In this document: in pieces, positions 1 through 4,011 of the stretch
How the letters are laid out: every line of letters begins with the position of its first letter
Numbering within the stretch: the stretch's first letter is position 1
Assembly: GCA_002426495.1 (NCBI GenBank)
Contig: DIQC01000094.1
Location: forward strand, 25,940 to 31,040
Source: Thermacetogenium sp. UBA5472
GTDB taxonomy: Bacteria; Bacillota; DSM-12270; Thermacetogeniales; Thermacetogeniaceae
Direction: 5' to 3'
DNA length: 5,101 nt
The notes under the pieces: generated by a model
The model's database searches: none
Told to the model about the DNA's origin: nothing
What the model saw: the letters and a program-made list of their open reading frames with translations, nothing else
Program-made: the position numbers and the translations under genes

Positions 1-381
1 CGGGGTATCGCCCTTGCTGATCCTTTCTATATATTCAGCCGCCATGTTCAGCGGTCCGCTTACATCATCCAGGATACCGTTCATCCCCCGGATGATTCCC
101 TGGAATTCAAAGTTAACTTTTTCCATATTGCCACGGATATCCAACTTGCCAGCGTTTACTGACTCTGTGAGCCGGTTGCTTTCAGTTGTCAAAGTACTGA
201 TGGCTTTATTGATTGACCTAGTGATGATAAAACACAAACCAATACCAAACAAGATGGCGATCAGGCCTACTATGATGGTAGTGTAATTAGTGGAGATAAC
301 TGTGCTTATACCCATAATCAAAATAAATAATATCATTATTGAGAAACCGATCGTAACTTTTTGGCCCATGTTCAGTTTCAA
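1..381 (-). CDS. Methyl-accepting chemotaxis protein, N-terminal part (runs off the left edge)
   Basis: Only the first 127 codons are in the window, and the frame is open to the left edge. The TTG start at 381 is chosen because AAGGAGG (395-389) lies 7 bases upstream; the next ATG (369) would be 19 bases away. Residues 9-30 and 36-53 form two hydrophobic segments joined by only about five residues (TNYTT), so almost no extracytoplasmic sensor domain exists. After TRSI (54-57) comes a HAMP-like stretch, then the pattern PLNMAAEYIERISKGDTP (110-127). This matches the PLNVAAEYVDRISKGD linker known from MCPs with HAMP-like modules between the membrane and the signalling hairpin. The methylation and CheA/CheW-binding hairpin would lie beyond the edge. 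Family assignment is fairly secure from this linker. What it senses cannot be told: with no external domain it may read membrane state or a cytoplasmic signal, or may have lost its sensor by deletion. It is the third gene of a minus-strand group after cheW' and cheR. Confidence 0.8.
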   Translation of the reverse strand, partial: MKLNMGQKVTIGFSIMILFILIMGISTVISTNYTTIIVGLIAILFGIGLCFIITRSINKAISTLTTESNRLTESVNAGKLDIRGNMEKVNFEFQGIIRGMNGILDDVSGPLNMAAEYIERISKGDTP

Positions 382-388
382 TTTTCCC

Positions 389-395
389 CCTCCTT
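389..395 (-). promoter_or_regulatory. Ribosome binding site of the MCP gene
   Basis: AAGGAGG on the minus strand, with 7 bases to the TTG at 381. This strong Shine-Dalgarno decides the TTG start over the ATG at 369. Confidence 0.75.
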
Positions 396-412
396 AAAGA
401 AATCCCAATATA

Positions 413-428
413 CAATATTAGAATATTG
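413..428. promoter_or_regulatory. Perfect AT-rich dyad upstream of the MCP gene (possible operator)
   Basis: CAATATT-AG-AATATTG is a perfect 7-base inverted repeat with a 2-base centre. A further direct half-site, CAATATA, abuts it at 406-412. It lies 31 bases before the MCP start, in the 184-base gap after cheR. The symmetry is seen directly; a repressor-binding role is inference, and chance palindromes are common in AT-rich DNA. Confidence 0.3.
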
Positions 429-565
429 CCCCCCATTTTTATCCTTTCTTATGTTTACCAACGTTTCTTTTGATCATCTCCCCTGCGTTTAGTGTAACCA
501 GGCTATCATGGCCGGTATAAAATACTTCAATCACGCAACTTGCAAACTATATAAAGGATGATTCT

Positions 566-1180
566 TCATCTTGGCCCCTCAATTTTTCGAAACAAGTGCC
601 CTCCGGATGTCATCTGTTCAAATAAATGGCTAACCTCCTCAGGCATTTTCTGCGTCTGCTCCATAGCAAAGTAACCGCCGGGCGCCAGAGCGGCATGAAA
701 CATCCTGATCACTTCAACCCGCTCAGCGGCCTGAAAATGCAGCAGCACGTTTTTGCACACAATAAGGCTGAAACCGTACCCCACGGTCTGGAGGGAAAGC
801 AAATCGTGTCTTTTGTAAATAACCTTGTTTCTAATCTTATCGACGACCCTAAAGTAGCCTATTGTCCCATCTGGCCGAAAATATTTATTAAAATACTCCT
901 GCGGGATCCGCTTGAGTTCTTCTTCCTTGTATGCTCCCTCAGATATAATCTTGCCAAAAGAGTTACTGACATCTAAATCTGTTGCTTCAATGCGAAAATT
1001 ACGGAAAGCAAATTGTCCCATGCTCTCAGCAAACATTATAGCCAGGGAATAAGGCTCAGGGCCCATAGCGCAACCGGCGTCCCAGACACGGATCTTGCTG
1101 CGGCCGGCAACATATGGAACCACATACTTAACAATCAACTCGAGGGTGTGCATGTCCCGAAAAAAGTATGTAAAAGCCAT
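566..1180 (-). CDS. cheR: Short CheR-type SAM-dependent protein methyltransferase without the N-terminal helical domain
   Basis: CheR transfers methyl groups from S-adenosylmethionine to glutamates on chemoreceptor cytoplasmic domains, for sensory adaptation. This 204-residue protein covers only the catalytic domain; classical CheR is about 270-290 residues with an extra N-terminal helical domain. Seen here: TYFFRD (4-9), the entry to the catalytic domain; the SAM-binding loop VWDAGCAMGPEPYS (32-45), where classical CheR has a CSTGEEPYS-like sequence; ATDLD (66-70), the acidic adenosine contact; CKNVLLHF (142-149), equivalent to CRNVLIYF; and APGG (166-169). The second glutamate of the usual GEE is kept, while the first is proline. 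The start fits because TAA closes the frame three codons upstream and the protein begins like related short CheRs. The Shine-Dalgarno is weak (only A-rich GAAAA before ATG), and the cheW reading frame once ended 9 bases upstream, so translation may have been coupled to cheW. Probably functional; the substrate is likely the neighbouring MCP (inference). Confidence 0.85.
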   Translation of the reverse strand: MAFTYFFRDMHTLELIVKYVVPYVAGRSKIRVWDAGCAMGPEPYSLAIMFAESMGQFAFRNFRIEATDLDVSNSFGKIISEGAYKEEELKRIPQEYFNKYFRPDGTIGYFRVVDKIRNKVIYKRHDLLSLQTVGYGFSLIVCKNVLLHFQAAERVEVIRMFHAALAPGGYFAMEQTQKMPEEVSHLFEQMTSGGHLFRKIEGPR

Positions 1181-1189
1181 TTTTCTTTA

Positions 1190-1484
1190 TCACTCATCCC
1201 CCTGATCCAAATCAAAAAGCAATTGCCTGGCTTTCAATAATATTTAACCTGTCCACCTACTTTCCCCAGCCCTGGTTAAAACAGTTGTTCTCACCCCTTT
1301 CTCCCCTGGGTGGCAGCTCAATATCTTCTTTGGGAATATCCAGAACTTCGGACACCCGGTCCACTATCAGTACTACCGATTGCTCTTCGATGCATATAAC
1401 CACCGCACAGGTACGGTCGTCATATGCGCGCTCCTCCACCCCGAAACACAGGCGAACATCCATGACCGGGATTATTTCATGATT
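1190..1484 (-). pseudogene. cheW: Truncated and frameshifted cheW remnant
   Basis: CheW couples chemoreceptors to the kinase CheA. The open part (1484-1257) reads EIIPVMDVRLCFG, then DRTCAVVICIE and LIVDRVSEVLDIPKEDIELPP, the hallmark CheW sequence for about the second half of the protein (usual length about 150 residues). Two faults follow. After GWGK the frame hits TAG at 1257. Continuing one frame over gives KVGGQVK (1263-1243), and one frame further gives LLKARQLLFDLDQGDE and TGA at 1190, a normal CheW end. Both faults are single-base losses at runs of A (about 1260-1263 and 1242-1245). Restoring one A at each rebuilds a continuous C-terminus. Upstream the frame closes at TAA (1485-1487), and no N-terminal half is visible. 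The gene is therefore both 5'-truncated and frameshifted. An ATG at 1463 could yield a 68-residue fragment, unlikely to fold as CheW. Sequencing error could explain the two A losses but not the missing 5' half. Confidence 0.85.
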
Positions 1485-1508
1485 TTACATTATGAGTCTT
1501 CTATTATA

Positions 1509-1535
1509 TTATCGGACAAATCAGTCGTATCTTTA
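1509..1535 (-). promoter_or_regulatory. Sigma-28 (SigD/FliA)-like promoter, proximal copy
   Basis: On the minus strand TAAA (1535-1532), a 16-base spacer and CCGATAA (1515-1509) match the known flagellar sigma consensus TAAA-N14-16-CCGATAT closely. It would start transcription near 1500, just before the cheW remnant, and drive cheR and the MCP, which are typical late motility genes. The match is seen; the activity is inferred. Confidence 0.6.
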
Positions 1536-1547
1536 ATATTTATGTCT

Positions 1548-1573
1548 ATGTCGGATAGTATTTTAAACATTTA
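1548..1573 (-). promoter_or_regulatory. Sigma-28 (SigD/FliA)-like promoter, distal copy
   Basis: On the minus strand TAAA (1573-1570), a 15-base spacer and CCGACAT (1554-1548) differ from the SigD consensus CCGATAT by one base. It lies 39 bases upstream of the proximal copy in the same orientation, so the two would act as tandem promoters for the chemosensory group. Confidence 0.45.
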
Positions 1574-1609
1574 TGTATGCGAACTATGCGGAACCAGACA
1601 GGTTTGTCC

Positions 1610-1633
1610 CGTGACGCGGGCACGTGACGCGGG
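1610..1633 (+). repeat. Tandem direct repeat of CGTGACGCGGG
   Basis: CGTGACGCGGG occurs at 1610-1620 and again at 1623-1633, separated by CA. The second copy forms the left edge of the REP-like palindrome, so this looks like a duplicated palindrome edge. Confidence 0.75.
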
Positions 1634-1690
1634 GACGGGGGTTGTGTCACACTTTGTCTTGTTTGACACAGAACCATTCCCCTGTGCCAC
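1625..1690. repeat. REP-like imperfect palindrome
   Basis: The arms GGGGACGGGGGTTGTGTCA (1631-1649) and TGACACAGAACCATTCCCC (1664-1682) pair at 14 of 19 positions around a 14-base loop. The outer bases GTG...CAC (1625 and 1690) also pair. The GGGGACGG...GTGTCA...TGACACA...CCCC pattern resembles dispersed intergenic palindromes that I associate with REP-associated tyrosine (Y1) transposases in Clostridia. That family link is recalled and not checked. The mismatches suggest an old, degenerate copy. Confidence 0.55.
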
Positions 1691-1709
1691 TTCCAACCTC
1701 TCTCATAGG

Positions 1710-1755
1710 TGACATTTTATCAGAATAAAATCAACATGACATTATCACAGAATAA
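1710..1755 (+). repeat. Direct repeats resembling an insertion-sequence end
   Basis: TGACATTTTATCAGAATAA (1710-1728) and TGACATTATCACAGAATAA (1737-1755) agree at 16 of 19 bases with a 27-base period. A third, more diverged copy begins at 1780 (TGACATACTATCA, then ATAAAAT and AACAT). Arrays of such TGACATT...GAATAA repeats recall the multiple transposase-binding sites at the ends of IS21-type elements. No transposase gene is in the window, so this would be a solo remnant. The repeats are seen; the IS identity is a low-confidence inference. Confidence 0.45.
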
Positions 1756-1778
1756 CTACACCAACCACCAATCTCTTC

Positions 1779-1807
1779 TTGACATACTATCAATAAAATA
1801 TTAACAT
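1779..1807 (+). promoter_or_regulatory. Sigma-A-type promoter for the fliN-fliF-fliG operon
   Basis: TTGACA (1779-1784) is a perfect -35 box, followed by a 17-base spacer and TAACAT (1802-1807), four of six for a -10 box including the key TA...T positions. Transcription would start near 1814 and give a leader of about 120 bases before fliN. The -35 box is also part of the third IS-like repeat, so the promoter may have been supplied by the mobile-element remnant. Confidence 0.5.
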
Positions 1808-1878
1808 TATTGCCAGTAGCAGTATGCTTATTTTAAGCCATAAAAATGTGCAAAACCATTTAATAGCCTAAATAACCG

Positions 1879-1910
1879 AAATTTTCCGGATCACCCCGGG
1901 AGATTTTTTT
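1879..1910 (+). terminator. Terminator-shaped hairpin in the fliN leader (possible attenuator)
   Basis: AAATTTTCCGG (1879-1889) pairs with CCGGGAGATTT (1896-1906) over 11 base pairs including two G-U pairs, around the 6-base loop ATCACC. Four more T residues follow (1907-1910). This is the shape of an intrinsic terminator on the plus strand. No plus-strand gene precedes it and the likely promoter lies about 75-100 bases upstream, so it would act as an attenuator in the fliN leader, or insulate the operon from transcription arising in the mobile debris. Confidence 0.55.
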
Positions 1911-1921
1911 ATTTATTTTAG

Positions 1922-1928
1922 AAAGGAG
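1922..1928 (+). promoter_or_regulatory. Ribosome binding site of fliN
   Basis: AAAGGAG with 8 bases to the TTG at 1937. It supports the TTG start, since no in-frame ATG lies nearby until residue 16. Confidence 0.75.
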
Positions 1929-1936
1929 TAATACCA

Positions 1937-2386
1937 TTGCGGGGCTTAGATGCTCAACATTTATCACCGGAAGAGATCGATATGCTGGTTAATGGGTTGG
2001 TTCCTGAACAAACAACTGCTCAGGAACCAGAACTTGATGATCATACTGAAAAGATAGCAGTTCATTCAGTACGATTTGCTCCTTTTGAGCAAAAAGGTGA
2101 GGTAAAGCAGAGTGAGAAAAGAAGAATGGAATTACTATATGATGTTCCCCTCCAGCTTTCAGCGGAGTTAGGGAGGACAATGAAGTCTCTCAGAGAGATC
2201 CTCAACTTGAGTCCGGGCGCACTTATCGAACTGAATAAATCAGCTGGTGAGTCCTTAGATGTGCTGGCAAATGGAAGGGTAATTGCTGTGGGAGAGGTAA
2301 TGGTCCTTGATGAGAATTATGGGATCAGAATCAAGGGAATTTTGAACGCAAATGAGATGCCTGGCAAGGTCAATAATCAGGGTTAG
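1937..2386 (+). CDS. fliN: Flagellar motor switch protein FliN with a FliY/FliM-type N-terminal motif
   Basis: FliN forms the lower C-ring of the flagellar rotor with FliM and FliG; it takes part in direction switching and docks the export apparatus through FliH. The 149-residue protein is close to the usual FliN size (about 110-140). Residues 65-137 are the SpoA/FliN domain: LLYDVPLQLSAELGRT, then SLREILNLSPGALIELNK, AGESLDVLANGRVIAVGEV and VLDENYGIRIKGI, all conserved family positions. Residues 9-20 read LSPEEIDMLVNG, matching the LSQDEIDALL sequence with which FliM and FliY bind CheY-P, joined by a charged linker (21-60). The protein thus looks like FliY without its central CheC-like phosphatase domain. 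The start is TTG with a good ribosome binding site. It is the first gene of the plus-strand operon, 77 bases before fliF. In most Firmicutes this gene sits near fliM and not before fliF. The frame appears intact. Confidence 0.92.
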   Translation: MRGLDAQHLSPEEIDMLVNGLVPEQTTAQEPELDDHTEKIAVHSVRFAPFEQKGEVKQSEKRRMELLYDVPLQLSAELGRTMKSLREILNLSPGALIELNKSAGESLDVLANGRVIAVGEVMVLDENYGIRIKGILNANEMPGKVNNQG

Positions 2387-2392
2387 GAAGAA

Positions 2393-2467
2393 ATGTATCA
2401 GGTTCCTATCGCTGGTTTGGGAAAGATAAGCAGATGGGGGGGGGGAGCTGAAGAGCAGATATTATGA
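2393..2467 (+). CDS. Possible 24-codon ORF spanning the G10 tract and overlapping the fliF start
   Basis: An ATG at 2393, six bases after the fliN stop and preceded by AGGAAG only two bases away, opens a 24-codon frame that begins MYQVPIAGLGK and ends AEEQIL. Its TGA (2465-2467) overlaps the fliF ATG (2464-2466) in the ATGA arrangement typical of translational coupling. The frame crosses ten consecutive G residues as WGGG. I recognise no family. It could be a coupling leader for fliF, a decayed gene, or chance; the ATGA overlap and placement are the only support. Confidence 0.3.
   Translation: MYQVPIAGLGKISRWGGGAEEQIL
2436..2445 (+). repeat. Homopolymer run of ten G
   Basis: Ten consecutive G residues lie 18 bases before the fliF ATG, between fliN and fliF. 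Runs of this length are prone to slipped-strand length change and are the usual basis of phase variation. They are also a common place for sequencing length errors. The fliF Shine-Dalgarno (GAAGAG, 2450-2455) lies just downstream and would not itself move relative to the start. Confidence 0.9.
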
Positions 2468-2820
2468 ATGCGAATGATGTTAAAGCAGGGATCAAGAAAT
2501 ACCTGGGCTTTGCCTCTAATTTCTTTAGTAAATTAGACCAAAAACAGAAAATATTATTTGTTAGTGGAGCGGCTATTTGTTTGGTGCTTATTATTTTGCT
2601 GGTCAGGTTTGTTACTCAGCCTAATCTTGTCCCTCTCTATAGCGATATTGAGCTGCAAGACGCAGCTGAGATCACCGAGTATTTAAAGGATAATAATATA
2701 TCTTTTGAGTTAAAGGATGAGGGGAGCACGATCCTCGTTCCGGAGGATCAGAAATACCAGGTCAGGCTCGATCTGGCCGATAGTGGCTTACCTAAGGGGA
2801 ATGTTGTCGGTTTTGAGTAA
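2464..2820 (+). CDS. fliF: FliF N-terminal part: first membrane segment and first ring-building motif
   Basis: This 118-residue open part holds the cytoplasmic N-terminus (1-29, with FFSKLDQKQKI typical of FliF), the first transmembrane helix (about 30-50, ILFVSGAAICLVLIILLVRFV) and the first ring-building motif (about 54-112). The latter contains NLVPLYSDIELQDAAEI, then ITEYLKDNNISFEL and the TILVPEDQKYQVRLDLADSGLP signature common to FliF and related secretion-ring proteins. The ATG has GAAGAG 8 bases upstream. Alone this product would be a membrane-anchored fragment unable to bind FliG or close an MS-ring. Confidence 0.85.
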   Translation: MNANDVKAGIKKYLGFASNFFSKLDQKQKILFVSGAAICLVLIILLVRFVTQPNLVPLYSDIELQDAAEITEYLKDNNISFELKDEGSTILVPEDQKYQVRLDLADSGLPKGNVVGFE

Positions 2821-2829
2821 TTTGATGCG

Positions 2830-4005
2830 ATGCGTTTCGGTGAAACAGAAAGCACACAAAAGGTAAGGTATACTGTGGCTCTGCAGGGTGAACTGGAGAG
2901 GACGATCAGTAAGATTGCAGGTGTTGATGATGTGCGTGTGCATATCGCCATACCTGAAGAATCCCTATTTGTAGAGGATGAAAAGGAAGCAACATCCTCT
3001 GTATTTGTGGACTTGAAGCCAGGGTGCAATCTGGAGGACACCCAGGTGCATGGCATCACCCGATTGGTGGCTAGTGGCGTGGAAGGGCTTACTGCAGAAA
3101 ATGTGACTGTCGTCGACTCTGATGGGAATGTGCTCTCAGACAGCATCGGTGGAAAAACCCAGATCAGTGGACAGCTCACCACTAATCAGATGCAGTTGAA
3201 GTTCGATTATGAAAAACGGCTGGACAATTCTCTGCAAAGCATGCTGGAGCGTGTGGTGGGAACAGGAAAGGCTGTTGTCTGCTCCAATGTTGTCTTCGAT
3301 TTCGATCAGGTGGAGATCAAGAAAGAGGATTATGGAGATAACGAGATCAGAAAAAACCATACAGTCGAGGAAACATCAACAGGTGGTGATACAGCCCAGG
3401 GGCAGCCGGGCACGGGAGCGAATATTCCTGATTACCAGCAGGTTGAGAACGAGGACGGAATATATGATCAGAGAACTGAAAAAACAACTGATTATGAAAT
3501 TGATATAGAGACTACACATCGCTTTGTAGCGCCTGGAAAGATCGAACAGATTTCCGTGTCGGTGCTTTTGGGGGATGAGTTCGGTGTCCAAGAACAGCAG
3601 AGGATTGCGGATATGGTTTCTTCAGCAGCAGGGGTTCGCCTCGAAAGTGAGGATAGGGTGACAGTTACCTGTCTGCCATTTGATTCTACAGAGGAAGAAG
3701 AAGGGCAGGGAATGGGTGGCTTTTGGAGCTACAAATTGTTGATAATTCTTATTATATTCTTGGTATTGGCGGCTGCTATTCTACTGTTCTGGCTGCTGCG
3801 CAGAAACAAAACAGAGACTAAGCTTAGCGAACAGGAAATGATAGTTCAGGATCTACTGAATTTAAAACAGCAGGAGGTCATGACACCTTCTCCTGAGCAA
3901 AGGGAAGAAAAAGAGATGCTGGATAAATTGCGAGAACTTGCTCAGGACAATTCCAAGGAAACAGCGGAAGTGCTTAGAGCCTGGCTTTCTAATGATCAGA
4001 GGTGA
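2830..4005 (+). CDS. fliF: FliF C-terminal part: second and third ring-building motifs, second membrane segment, FliG-binding tail
   Basis: The open part after the stop begins at an in-frame ATG 9 bases downstream and encodes 391 residues. Local residues about 16-100 are the second ring-building motif (ALQGELERTISKIAGVDDV, then VHIAIPEESLF). About 120-285 hold the third motif with the extended beta-collar insertion (DQRTEKTTDYEIDIETTH, then APGKIEQISVSVLL). A second transmembrane helix lies at 303-324 (LLIILIIFLVLAAAILLFWLL), and the cytoplasmic tail (325-391) ends in the FliG-binding helix ETAEVLRAWLSNDQR. The proposed start has no clear Shine-Dalgarno, so separate expression would need reinitiation after the TAA. 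Such a product would lack the first membrane helix that normally directs these domains outward. The tail ends 6 bases before fliG. Confidence 0.85.
   Translation: MRFGETESTQKVRYTVALQGELERTISKIAGVDDVRVHIAIPEESLFVEDEKEATSSVFVDLKPGCNLEDTQVHGITRLVASGVEGLTAENVTVVDSDGNVLSDSIGGKTQISGQLTTNQMQLKFDYEKRLDNSLQSMLERVVGTGKAVVCSNVVFDFDQVEIKKEDYGDNEIRKNHTVEETSTGGDTAQGQPGTGANIPDYQQVENEDGIYDQRTEKTTDYEIDIETTHRFVAPGKIEQISVSVLLGDEFGVQEQQRIADMVSSAAGVRLESEDRVTVTCLPFDSTEEEEGQGMGGFWSYKLLIILIIFLVLAAAILLFWLLRRNKTETKLSEQEMIVQDLLNLKQQEVMTPSPEQREEKEMLDKLRELAQDNSKETAEVLRAWLSNDQR
3998..4005 (+). promoter_or_regulatory. Ribosome binding site of fliG, overlapping the fliF stop
   Basis: AGAGGTGA ends in the fliF stop TGA and lies 6 bases before the fliG GTG at 4012. 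It supports the GTG start and suggests fliG translation is linked to ribosomes finishing fliF. The nearby ATG at 4005 is out of frame with fliG. Confidence 0.65.
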
Positions 4006-4011
4006 TGAAAT

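Larger units (their letters stand above)
1485..1936. other. Non-coding divergent region between the chemosensory group and the flagellar operon
   Basis: No protein-coding frame here resembles a gene. From left to right it holds two tandem sigma-28-like promoters on the minus strand (1509-1573), a GC-rich REP-like palindrome with a doubled left edge (1610-1690), two or three direct repeats resembling an insertion-sequence end (1710-1755 and about 1780-1809), a sigma-A-type promoter on the plus strand (1779-1807), and a hairpin followed by T residues (1879-1910) before the fliN ribosome binding site. The mixture of composition (GC-rich 1605-1640 inside AT-rich flanks) suggests insertions. Confidence 0.7.
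2464..4005 (+). pseudogene. fliF: fliF (flagellar MS-ring protein), interrupted by one in-frame TAA
   Basis: FliF builds the MS-ring in the cytoplasmic membrane, the base on which the flagellar rotor and export gate assemble. The full frame is 513 codons, in the family's usual range (about 510-560), and reads as FliF on both sides of a TAA at 2818-2820. The junction reads VVGFE-stop-FDAMRFGETE, where the family has GFEIFD or similar before a (K/R)FGET sequence, so exactly one residue position has become stop. The reading frame does not shift. A one-base change from a sense codon such as TTA (Leu) would suffice. The rest of the gene has no other stop or frameshift and the FliG-binding tail is conserved. 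The stop is therefore recent, tolerated by reinitiation or readthrough, or a sequencing error. TAA excludes the usual selenocysteine (TGA) and pyrrolysine (TAG) recoding. The N- and C-terminal open parts are listed separately. Confidence 0.85.

Noticed and set aside
290..436. Minus-strand ORF of about 49 codons beginning ATG at 436 with a good AAGAAAGGAT ribosome-binding-like sequence.
   Set aside because: It overlaps the MCP start in another frame, its product resembles nothing, and the MCP frame is clearly the real one. It may be a chance start.
626..976. Plus-strand ORF of 116 codons opposite cheR.
   Set aside because: It is a shadow on the opposite strand of a gene with clear CheR motifs.
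1871..1896. Possible plus-strand sigma-28 promoter (TAAA, then CCGGATC).
   Set aside because: The spacer is only 13 bases, the -10 match is poor, and the bases belong to the terminator-like hairpin.
1815..1906. Possible c-di-GMP riboswitch in the fliN leader, suggested by flagellar context and a downstream terminator.
   Set aside because: The conserved core sequence of that riboswitch class could not be found by eye; only the terminator-like hairpin is supported.
1485..1936. CRISPR array, because of repeated motifs in the intergenic region.
   Set aside because: The repeats differ in sequence and spacing, occur only two or three times, and lack uniform spacers.
2818..2820. Recoding of the fliF stop as selenocysteine or pyrrolysine.
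   Set aside because: The codon is TAA, whereas those amino acids use TGA and TAG, and no stem-loop element stands out after it.
2748..3182. Minus-strand ORF of 144 codons opposite fliF.
   Set aside because: Its serine/threonine-rich product is typical of an antisense shadow, and the plus strand encodes conserved FliF.
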